In this document: positions 8,557 through 16,005 of the stretch, one piece after another
Layout of the letters: the number at the start of each line of letters is the position of its first letter
Position numbering within the stretch: position 1 is the first letter of the stretch
DNA from: Parafrankia discariae
GTDB taxonomy: Bacteria > Actinomycetota > Actinomycetes > Frankiales > Frankiaceae
Reading direction: 5' to 3'
DNA: 64,000 nt
NCBI RefSeq assembly: GCF_000373365.1
Contig: NZ_KB891159.1
Coordinates: 62,001-126,000 of the forward strand
Translations under genes and position numbers: made by a program
Notes under the pieces: generated by a model
Told to the model about the DNA's origin: nothing
The model's database searches: none
Seen by the model: the letters and a program-made list of their open reading frames with translations, nothing else

Positions 8557-9809
8557 CGGCGCAGCCTCGCCTCGTAGTCGACCTTGAGTAGCCCGGCGAC
8601 CTGCGGGCCGCTGACCCCGAACAGCTCCTCGAAGCGCCGGACCGTCACCGGCTGGCCGGTGGCGGCGTCCGACACCCGGACGTTGATCGCGAACGCACCC
8701 AGCAGCTCGGGCAGCCGGGGGACGACGAAGTCCACCACGGCGGTCCCCGGGCCGGGGCTGATCCCGCCGGGCGGGGTCTCCATCATCCAGATCGGTACCT
8801 CGCCCTGCCCCATGATCTCCACGTGCAGGTAGACGTACTGCGGCGCGCTGTCGGTCAGGTCGAGCTCGACGCTGACCGTGAGCTGCTCACCCGGGTCGTA
8901 CTGCACCTCGGACGGCCCGCCCGGGTTGCGGCTGAACATCACCGCGGTCGGCTTCACCGGCGCGAGGTCGAAGGGGAGCGGCCCGTCCACGGGCAGGCTG
9001 CCCAGGCGCTGGCGCAGCAGCTTCGTCCCGACCACCGGCTGCCCGTCGAAGATCATGTTGCCGGACTCCAGCACCAGGATCCGGTCGCACATGTTCTCGA
9101 TCAGGTCGAGGGAGTGCGTGACGAACAGGATCGTCCGGCCCTCGTCGCGGAACTGGGCGATCTTGGCCAGGCACTTGCGCTGGAACGCCTCGTCGCCGAC
9201 GGCGAGCACCTCGTCGACGAGCAGGACGTCCGGGTCGACGTGCACGGCGACGGCGAAGCCGAGCCGCACGTACTGGCCGGACGAGTAGTGCTTGACCTCG
9301 TCGTCGATCTTGTGGCGCAGCTCGGAGAAGTCGACGATCGAGTCGAAGAGCCGGTCGATCTCGCGCTTGGACAGCCCGAGCAGGGACGCGTTGAGGTAGA
9401 CGTTGTCCCGGCCGGAGAGCTCACCGTTGAACCCGGCGCCCAGCTCGAGCAGGGACGCGATCCGACCACTGACGGACACGTCGCCGTGGGTCGGGCGCAG
9501 GATCCCGGCGAGTACCTTGAGCAGCGTCGACTTGCCCGAGCCGTTGGCCCCGGCGAGGCCCACCGTCTGCCCGCGGCCGATCTCGACGTTGATGTCGCGC
9601 AGCGCCCAGAAGTCCTCGCCGCTCGTCGTGTCCCGCCGGACGAAGCGTTCCTTCAGGCTGGTCGCGCGCTTGTGGTAGGCGACGAACTTCTTCCCGACGC
9701 CGGTGGCGCGGATGACCACCGGGGCACCCGGTGCCGGCGGCGCCGACGGTGCGGCGGCGGCCGGCTGCGCGGGCTGCATCGGGGGCGGGGCGAGCGGTTG
9801 CGACGGCAC
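8553..9809 (-). CDS. wzt: ABC polysaccharide exporter, ATP-binding subunit (Wzt/TagH-like) with C-terminal glycan-binding domain
   Basis: A 418-residue ATPase. A Pro/Ala-rich leader precedes the nucleotide-binding domain (about 30-260). It has Walker A GANGSGKST, the YSSGQ signature loop, Walker B VLLVDEVLAV and the H-loop VTHS. Residues 290-418 are a strand-rich extension like the C-terminal domain of Wzt proteins, which recognises the finished glycan in O-antigen exporters. It pairs with the permease just upstream; the GTG start at 9809 shares one base with the permease stop (TAGTG). ATG at 9779 is an alternative start. The exported glycan is unknown. Confidence 0.88.
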   Translation of the reverse strand: MPSQPLAPPPMQPAQPAAAAPSAPPAPGAPVVIRATGVGKKFVAYHKRATSLKERFVRRDTTSGEDFWALRDINVEIGRGQTVGLAGANGSGKSTLLKVLAGILRPTHGDVSVSGRIASLLELGAGFNGELSGRDNVYLNASLLGLSKREIDRLFDSIVDFSELRHKIDDEVKHYSSGQYVRLGFAVAVHVDPDVLLVDEVLAVGDEAFQRKCLAKIAQFRDEGRTILFVTHSLDLIENMCDRILVLESGNMIFDGQPVVGTKLLRQRLGSLPVDGPLPFDLAPVKPTAVMFSRNPGGPSEVQYDPGEQLTVSVELDLTDSAPQYVYLHVEIMGQGEVPIWMMETPPGGISPGPGTAVVDFVVPRLPELLGAFAINVRVSDAATGQPVTVRRFEELFGVSGPQVAGLLKVDYEARLRR

Positions 9810-10771
9810 TAGAGGTCCTCGGCGAAGTCGGCCTGCAGCCGCCGGAACACTCGCAGCCCCAGCCACAGCACGGCCAGCGAGATGAGCCCGGCGATCGCCA
9901 GGTGTTCGAGGTAGAAGCGATAGCCCGCGTCCGCGAGGACGGTCGTCGACCCGACGGTGTTCCCCGGGGGCGGATCGTAGATCGCCCGTTGGAAGGTGAT
10001 GACGACCACCGCCATCGGGTTGAGCAGGTACACCCAGGTCCACTCGTGCAGCCGGCTCTGGATCAGGCCGAACTGGTAGACCATCGGGTTGACCCAGAAC
10101 CAGGCGAGCAGCGCGACGTCCAGCAGGTGCTGGGTGTCGCGGTAGCGGACGTTGAGCGCGGCCACCAGCAGCGACAGCGCCACGGTGAACAGCAGCGCCA
10201 CCGCCCCGGCCGGGACGAGCAGCAGCAGCTCCGGCCCGAACAGGCTGTAGCCGAGGCCGAGGACCACGACGAAGAGCACAGCGAGCTGGAGTGCGAAGTG
10301 CACCGCGGAGAAGCCGACCGCCGACAGCGGCAGCACCAGCAGCGGGAAGCGCACCTTCTTCACCAGGTTGGCATTGGCGACCACGCTGCCACACGCCGCC
10401 GAGACACTGCCCGAGAACGCGTTCCAGACCAGCAGACCCGACATCAGGTAGATGCCGAACCGCGGAATTCCGGACTTCATCACGACCTGGAAGACGAACG
10501 TGTAGACGACCAGGAGCAGCAGCGGATTCGCCAGTGACCAGGCGAAACCGAGGGTCGAACCCTTGTATTTGACCTTCAGGTCCTTGCGGATCAGGTTTCG
10601 CAGCAGCTCCCAGCGGACCCGCGTCTGCGCGCGGCTGCGGTGGTCGACATGGCGCGCACCGGACCCGCGCGGACGGTTCGCCGGAGCGCCGCGCGTCGGC
10701 TCCGGTTTCGGGAGCGTGGACAGATCAGCCACCCTCGACATGGCCTTCTTCTCCCCGCGTCGGGCGTGCAT
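9809..10771 (-). CDS. wzm: ABC-2 type polysaccharide export permease (Wzm-like)
   Basis: A 320-residue membrane subunit. After a basic cytoplasmic head (residues 1-60) comes the RNLIRKDLKVKYKGSTLGF amphipathic segment that is typical of Wzm/TagG permeases, then six hydrophobic helices ending near residue 310. NPMVYQFGLI and LLNPMAVVVITFQRAIY are family-typical. It is the first gene of the minus-strand export operon and would form the channel with the ATPase that follows. ATG at 10771 is used here; ATG at 10741 is an alternative. The promoter should lie in the 308-bp gap shared with the divergent HAD gene. Confidence 0.88.
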   Translation of the reverse strand: MHARRGEKKAMSRVADLSTLPKPEPTRGAPANRPRGSGARHVDHRSRAQTRVRWELLRNLIRKDLKVKYKGSTLGFAWSLANPLLLLVVYTFVFQVVMKSGIPRFGIYLMSGLLVWNAFSGSVSAACGSVVANANLVKKVRFPLLVLPLSAVGFSAVHFALQLAVLFVVVLGLGYSLFGPELLLLVPAGAVALLFTVALSLLVAALNVRYRDTQHLLDVALLAWFWVNPMVYQFGLIQSRLHEWTWVYLLNPMAVVVITFQRAIYDPPPGNTVGSTTVLADAGYRFYLEHLAIAGLISLAVLWLGLRVFRRLQADFAEDL

Positions 10772-11079
10772 CTCGGACCCGCACCGTGCTCGGCCCCTCC
10801 TCCGCCCAGCGCAACCGTCACCGGTTGGCTCGTGTCGTCAACTCGGGTTCGTGACGATGGCCGTAGACCGTACCGCGCACCCGCCCGAGAGGTGATGCCC
10901 CCAGTCCGGTGAGTGCCACCTCCAGGGTGGTTCATAGTATCGAGCCGTCTATCTGGCTCCGGCCGGCAGCCGCCACGACCCGAACAGCGCGTCTCGTACC
11001 CGAGCAGCCTGTTCCCGCCGGGCGCCTGGCCGGCCCAGAAGAGGCGACCGGGGACCCGGTCGCCTGGAGGGGGCGGGCA
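10772..11079. other. Divergent intergenic region between export operon and HAD gene
   Basis: About 308 bp between oppositely oriented starts; it must hold both promoters. A short hairpin CAACCG-TCAC-CGGTTG is near 10813-10828. No clear -10/-35 pair could be assigned. The frame open across part of it on the plus strand lacks a ribosome site before 11066. Confidence 0.5.
11066..11073 (+). promoter_or_regulatory. Ribosome binding site that fixes the HAD gene start
   Basis: GGAGGGGG, six bases before GTG at 11080. The reading frame stays open to GTG at 10909, but no comparable site precedes that start. Confidence 0.7.
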
Positions 11080-13671
11080 GTGTTCACCGACGTCCGACTT
11101 CGCGAGGTCTGGTCGCATCTGGAGTCGGGCGGTGCGCAGGCCCTGACTCTGGATGTATTCGACACTCTGCTCTGGCGCATGGTGCCCGAGCCGGCTCACG
11201 CGTTCATCACGCTGGGACATCGACTGACCGATCTCGGTCAGCTCCCGTCCGGGGTCACCCCGGGGGAGTTCGCCCGGCTGCGTGTCTACGCCGAGCACCA
11301 GGCCAGGCTGCACTCGCACGAGGTGCGCGGCACCCACGAGGTGCGCCTGGACGAGATCTGGCAGGTGCTCGTCCCCGCGCTGCCCGGCGCGGGCGGCATC
11401 GGCGACCTGATGGACGTCGAGCTCGCCGTCGAGCGGGACCTGTGCCGGGCCGACCTGGCCGTGGTGGAGCTCGCCGAGCTCGCCATGACCAAGCTCGGCC
11501 TGCCGGTCTACCTGCTCTCCGACACGTACTTCTCGGCCGCGCAGCTGGAGCGGCTGCTCAGCCGCCCGGAGCTCGCCGGGGTGCCGTTCACCCAGATCTT
11601 CACCTCCTCCGACGCGGGCATCAGCAAGAGCGACGGGCTGTTCCGGCACATGCTGGCCGCCTCGAACCTGCAGCCCTCCCGGGTCGTCCACCTCGGGGAC
11701 CACCCGGTGGCGGACGTGGAGAGCGCCCGCGAGCACGGGCTCGTCGCCATCCACTACCCGAAGTACTCCGGGTCACTGAAGGCGACGATCGAGCTGGAGG
11801 GCCTGCTCACCGGCCCCGGGGACGACACCCCCCTCGACGCCGCCAACGGCGACTACGGCATGACCGCGCTGCGGGCCCGCTCGCTGCACCGGGCGGACGC
11901 CGCCGCCGTCCCGCCGGGGCTGCGCCGCTACTGGGAGTCCGGGGCGACCGTGTTCGGCCCGGTCTTCACCGGGTTCGCCGACTGGGCGGTGGAACGCACC
12001 GGGGACCACGGCGCCGACCACATCTACTGCCTGATGCGCGAGGGTGACTTCCTCTCCCGGCTGATCGCCGACCCGGGCGCCGACGCCGGGGTGACCACCT
12101 CGACGCTGTGGGCGTCCCGGCAGGTCTGCGCGCTGGCGAACGTGTTCGAGGGCAGTCCCGAGGAGCTGCGCGGGTTCCTCGTCCGCCGGCACGCGCCCAG
12201 CGTCGGCCAGCTGCTGCGCCAGCTCGGTGTGGCCATCGACAACGTCGCCGGCATCTCCTCGCTCACCGACCGCCGGCTCGACGTCCCCGGCCTGCTCGAC
12301 GACACCCTCGAGGCGCTGTGCTCCGACGAGCGCATCCGCAGCGAGATCGTGCTGACCGCCGGCCGGCTGCGCGACCGCTACGTCCAGTACCTCGACACCC
12401 AGCTGCCCGACTCGGGCCGCATCGTGCTGGTCGACCTGGGCTGGGGCGGCACCATCCAGGCGCTGCTCGCCCGGCTGCTCGCCTCCACCGGGCGCGAGTT
12501 CGACGTCGTCGGCCTGTACCTGGCGACGAACGCCGCCGCCGGCACGCACCGCCTCGCCGGCCTGCAGATCGAGGGTTACGCGGCCTCCGGCGGGCAGCCC
12601 GAGCTGATGGCCAACCAGCTCATGCGCAGTCCCGAGGTGCTCGAACAGCTCTGTATGCCCGACATCGGCTCGCTGGTCTCCTTCGACGACGACGGCCGGC
12701 CCGTCCTGAGCATCGACCGGACGTCGCGGACCCAGGTCGCCCAGCGGACCGCCGTCCAGGACGGCATCCTCGCCTTCCAGCGGGAGTGGCTGCGCTACCG
12801 GCGCTCGGAGACGGCGATGCCGTCGCTGTCCGAGCCCGGGGCCCGGCACGCGTCGCTGCGGACGCTGACCCGGTTCGTCTCCCGTCCCACCGCGGCCGAG
12901 GCGTCGGCGTTCGGGGCCTGGGCGCACGACGACAACTTCGGCTCCGACTCCACCGAGGGCCTGCTGCCGCCCGAGCTGGTCCGCCGGATGCCCTACCTGA
13001 CCCCCGCGGACGTCGAGAAGATCACGATGCGGGAGCTGTACTGGCCCGCGGGTGTGGCCGGGGTCGCGAACCGGTCGCTCGCGGTGATCAGCGGCCTGGC
13101 CGCCGCGGCCGGGGTGCCCGCCGAGGAGGTCTCCCCGGAGGCGGCGGCCGGCCCGGTCGAGCTGTACGTCGACACCGGCACCGACTTCGCCCACGGCCAG
13201 AAGGAGATCGCGGTCACCCGCTCCGGCCGGGACGGCATGTCGATCGTCCGCCTGCGCATCGACGGGATCGGCGTCCGGCGGGTGCGCATCGACCCGGCCG
13301 GCCGGCGCGGCCTGCTCCGCCTCGACTGGCTGACGATCTCGTTCCACCTGCACAACGCCGTCGAGCCGTACAAGGTCACCGTCACCTCGCTGGACGACCT
13401 CGCCGGCCAGCAGCTCGCCCTGGTCGGGGTCCGCCTGCTGCAGGCCAACCTGCTGGAGATCGTCGGCGACGACCCCCAGATCATCTACACGATCGATTTC
13501 ACCACCCAGCCCACGCTGGGCGGGACGTACGCGATCGAGGTCGAGATGGCCTTCGGCTGGCTCGGGATCCGGGCCGACCCGCTGCAGGTGCGCACGGCCG
13601 GCGTCGCCCGCACCGGCCTGCCCGTCCGCGCCGCCCGCAAGATCCGCCGTGAGCTGGGCGGCCTGCGATGA
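11080..13671 (+). CDS. HAD-superfamily multidomain protein of polysaccharide cluster
   Basis: An 863-residue protein whose N-terminal 280 residues form a HAD phosphatase-like domain. Motif I is DVFDTLLWR (both Asp near 25 and 28), motif II LLSDTYF near 146, motif III ISKSDGLF with Lys near 182, and motif IV HLGDHPVADVESA near 204. All catalytic residues are kept, so phosphohydrolase activity is plausible. Residues about 280-680 form a second domain (IYCLMREGDFLSRLI; IVLVDLGWGGTIQALLARLL) that I do not recognise. The last 180 residues are strand-rich and could bind carbohydrate. It overlaps the methyltransferase gene by ATGA. HAD proteins of this layout recur in glycan clusters, but the substrate is unknown. 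Confidence 0.72.
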   Translation: MFTDVRLREVWSHLESGGAQALTLDVFDTLLWRMVPEPAHAFITLGHRLTDLGQLPSGVTPGEFARLRVYAEHQARLHSHEVRGTHEVRLDEIWQVLVPALPGAGGIGDLMDVELAVERDLCRADLAVVELAELAMTKLGLPVYLLSDTYFSAAQLERLLSRPELAGVPFTQIFTSSDAGISKSDGLFRHMLAASNLQPSRVVHLGDHPVADVESAREHGLVAIHYPKYSGSLKATIELEGLLTGPGDDTPLDAANGDYGMTALRARSLHRADAAAVPPGLRRYWESGATVFGPVFTGFADWAVERTGDHGADHIYCLMREGDFLSRLIADPGADAGVTTSTLWASRQVCALANVFEGSPEELRGFLVRRHAPSVGQLLRQLGVAIDNVAGISSLTDRRLDVPGLLDDTLEALCSDERIRSEIVLTAGRLRDRYVQYLDTQLPDSGRIVLVDLGWGGTIQALLARLLASTGREFDVVGLYLATNAAAGTHRLAGLQIEGYAASGGQPELMANQLMRSPEVLEQLCMPDIGSLVSFDDDGRPVLSIDRTSRTQVAQRTAVQDGILAFQREWLRYRRSETAMPSLSEPGARHASLRTLTRFVSRPTAAEASAFGAWAHDDNFGSDSTEGLLPPELVRRMPYLTPADVEKITMRELYWPAGVAGVANRSLAVISGLAAAAGVPAEEVSPEAAAGPVELYVDTGTDFAHGQKEIAVTRSGRDGMSIVRLRIDGIGVRRVRIDPAGRRGLLRLDWLTISFHLHNAVEPYKVTVTSLDDLAGQQLALVGVRLLQANLLEIVGDDPQIIYTIDFTTQPTLGGTYAIEVEMAFGWLGIRADPLQVRTAGVARTGLPVRAARKIRRELGGLR

Positions 13672-15914
13672 CGTCCGAGCCCGGCGGCCCGGACGACATC
13701 GACGGGGCCGACCGGGACCACGCGGGCGGCCGAGACCGTTCACACAGCCCGGACCGCCCGCACAGCCAGGACAGCCCGCACAGCCAGGACCGGCCGGACC
13801 GCCCGGACCGTTCGGGTGGTCGGGGCCGTGACGACCTGGTCCGCGCGGACGGCGCCGACAGCCCGGACCGGGCGGGCCCGGTCCGGGGTACCGGGCGGCA
13901 GCCGGCCCAGGGCCGGAACGATCCCACCGGTGGGGAGGACGCCGCCGGCCGCTGGTTCCGCCCGTCGACGGACCCGACGGGTGCCTGGCCGGGCCGCCAG
14001 TCCGAACGCGGGGCGGCCGGCCCGGGTCAGTCCCCGCCGCCGGCGGGCGCGGTGCCGCCGCCGACCGTGGTGCCGCCGGCGGGCGCGGTGCCGCCGCCGA
14101 CCGTGGTGCCGCCGGCGGGCGCGGTGCCGCCGCCGACCGTGGTGCCGCCGGCGGGCGGGGTGCCGCCGGCGGGCGGGGTGCCGCCGCCGACCGTGGTGCC
14201 GCCGCCGGCCCTGCCGAGGCCTCCGGTCGAGCAGCGTCCACCCACGCCGCCCTCGACGACACCACCACCGACCGCGTTGCCCCCGTCCTCCCTCTTCACT
14301 CCGCGCCCGGCCCCGCCCGCGGCCGGGCAGCGTGCCGCGGAGCAGCCGGGCCCGCTCGGCGGCCGGCCCGCTCCCGTCTCGTCCGGGTACGTCGTCTCGC
14401 CGGGGAGCTCGGCGACGTTCGACGCGCCCGTGGATGACCCGGGCCGCCCGGAACCCCGGGGCCGGCGCGCCGGCCCTCCGGCAGCGGCCCCGTCGAGCGG
14501 CGTGACGCCCGGCGGCCCGGTCCCCGGCGGCCCGGTCCCCGACAGCCCGGTTCCCGGTGGCCCTGCTCCGGGCGGCACCGAGCCTGGTGACGCCGGCGCC
14601 GGCAGGCGCACACCCGCGACCGCGGCGGCGGCCAAGGCGGCGGACCTGGAGGTGCGTGACAGCTTCGCCGAGCTCGCGGCCGTCACCTACGACGGCGGCG
14701 ACCACGCCCCCGAGATCACCGAGATCACCGAGAAGACCCTCGCGCCGCTGTTGCTGCACTCGCTGTCGGACCTGCGTGAGATGTGGGTTCCGCTGCTGGA
14801 GGCGTCCGGGGCGCGCAGCATCGCCGAGATCGGCTCGGAGAGCGGGGTGACGACGTCCCTGCTCGTCGACCTGCTGCGGCGCGGCGGTGGCGGGCGGCTG
14901 CTGGTCATCGACCCCGAACCGGGTGTGGCGCCGTCCTCCGGCGGTGGTCTCGACGTCGAGGTCGTCCGCGGTTACAGCCCCGAGGCGCTGGACGGCCACG
15001 CCCCGACCGACGCCTACCTGATCGACGGGGACCACAACTACGCCACGGTCCGCGGCGAGCTCGGGATGATCGAGACCGCCGTGCGCGACTTCGGCCGCTC
15101 CTATTTCCCGCTGGTCATCCTGCACGACGTCGGCTGGCCCGCCGGCCGCCGGGACCAGTACTACGCCCCCGACCGCATCCCGGAGTCGGTGCGCCAGCCG
15201 AACTCGTGGGACGTTGGCGTGGAGATCGACCGGACGGACGCCGTCCCCGGCCGCGGCTTCCGCGGCATGGGCGCGTTCTCCTGGGCGCTGGCCGAGGGCG
15301 GCCCCCGCAACGGGGTGCGCACCGCCGTCGAGGACTTCGTCGCCGAGCATCCCGACCTGCGTTTCTTCACCATCGCGCCGATCTTCGGACTCGGTGTGAT
15401 CCTCGACCGCCGTGCCCCCTGGGCCCGCCGCGCCGCCGACCTGCTCGCACCGTGGGTCGCCAACACCCTGCTGGCCCGGATGGAGCGCAACCGCGTCGAC
15501 CTGTACCTGCGGGTCCTCGCGCTGCAGGACGACGCGGTCGGCGCCGCCCGCGCCCGGCAGCGGGAATGGGCCCGGATCGACGCCGAGCGCAGCGAGGCCG
15601 CCGCCCGTGACCTGCAACGGCTGAACCGGATCAGCGAGCTCGAACAGGAACTGGCCGCCGCGCGCAAGGTCCCCCGCCCGCCGTGGGTGCCCGCGTCACC
15701 GGACGAGTCGAAGCTGGTCACCGCCGCCCGGATCGCCAACGCCGCGCTGCGCTCCCGCCGCGGTGGTGGGCCCGGTGGGCCCGGCGGCCCCGGCGTGCCG
15801 TCCGCCGCGAGCTCTCCCGCCAGCCGCGTCGGCAATGCCGTAGTCGCCCGGCTGGGCTCCGGCCTGACCCGCCGCACCGACCACGGATCCACCCCCGGCC
15901 GCCCCGCCCGGTGA
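13668..15914 (+). CDS. Proline-rich class I SAM methyltransferase with C-terminal coiled coil
   Basis: A 748-residue protein in three parts. The first 325 or so residues are disordered, rich in Pro/Gly/Ala, with a 12-residue tandem repeat. A Methyltransf_24-like domain follows: IAEIGSESGVTTSLLVDLL near 385 is the SAM-binding glycine loop, and YLIDGDHNYATV near 451 is the acidic motif of this family, with HDVGWPAGRRDQYYAP after it. The C-terminal part (about 605-680) is a predicted coiled coil (RISELEQELAAARKV). Family members often methylate sugars in glycan clusters. The ATGA overlap with the HAD gene argues for co-expression. Confidence 0.75.
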   Translation: MTSEPGGPDDIDGADRDHAGGRDRSHSPDRPHSQDSPHSQDRPDRPDRSGGRGRDDLVRADGADSPDRAGPVRGTGRQPAQGRNDPTGGEDAAGRWFRPSTDPTGAWPGRQSERGAAGPGQSPPPAGAVPPPTVVPPAGAVPPPTVVPPAGAVPPPTVVPPAGGVPPAGGVPPPTVVPPPALPRPPVEQRPPTPPSTTPPPTALPPSSLFTPRPAPPAAGQRAAEQPGPLGGRPAPVSSGYVVSPGSSATFDAPVDDPGRPEPRGRRAGPPAAAPSSGVTPGGPVPGGPVPDSPVPGGPAPGGTEPGDAGAGRRTPATAAAAKAADLEVRDSFAELAAVTYDGGDHAPEITEITEKTLAPLLLHSLSDLREMWVPLLEASGARSIAEIGSESGVTTSLLVDLLRRGGGGRLLVIDPEPGVAPSSGGGLDVEVVRGYSPEALDGHAPTDAYLIDGDHNYATVRGELGMIETAVRDFGRSYFPLVILHDVGWPAGRRDQYYAPDRIPESVRQPNSWDVGVEIDRTDAVPGRGFRGMGAFSWALAEGGPRNGVRTAVEDFVAEHPDLRFFTIAPIFGLGVILDRRAPWARRAADLLAPWVANTLLARMERNRVDLYLRVLALQDDAVGAARARQREWARIDAERSEAAARDLQRLNRISELEQELAAARKVPRPPWVPASPDESKLVTAARIANAALRSRRGGGPGGPGGPGVPSAASSPASRVGNAVVARLGSGLTRRTDHGSTPGRPAR
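14037..14198 (+). repeat. 36-bp in-frame tandem repeat (Pro-rich)
   Basis: Three exact 36-bp copies (14037, 14073, 14109) plus a longer variant ending at 14198 encode PPAGAVPPPTVV units. This is a likely length-variable site within the disordered head of the methyltransferase. Confidence 0.9.
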
Positions 15915-15920
15915 CACCCG

Positions 15921-15973
15921 CCGAAGTGAGTTGTCAGAGCCGCTCTGTGTGCTGCTCACGCAACTCGCTTCGG
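15921..15973. terminator. Bidirectional terminator hairpin
   Basis: Arms CCGAAGTGAGTTG (15921) and CAACTCGCTTCGG (15961) pair with one G-U, and a nested CAGAGC/GCTCTG stem lies inside. It sits between two convergent genes, so it can end transcription from both sides. Confidence 0.75.
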
Positions 15974-16005
15974 TGTGGGCCCGGGCTGGGCCGGCTGGGG
16001 TGGGG

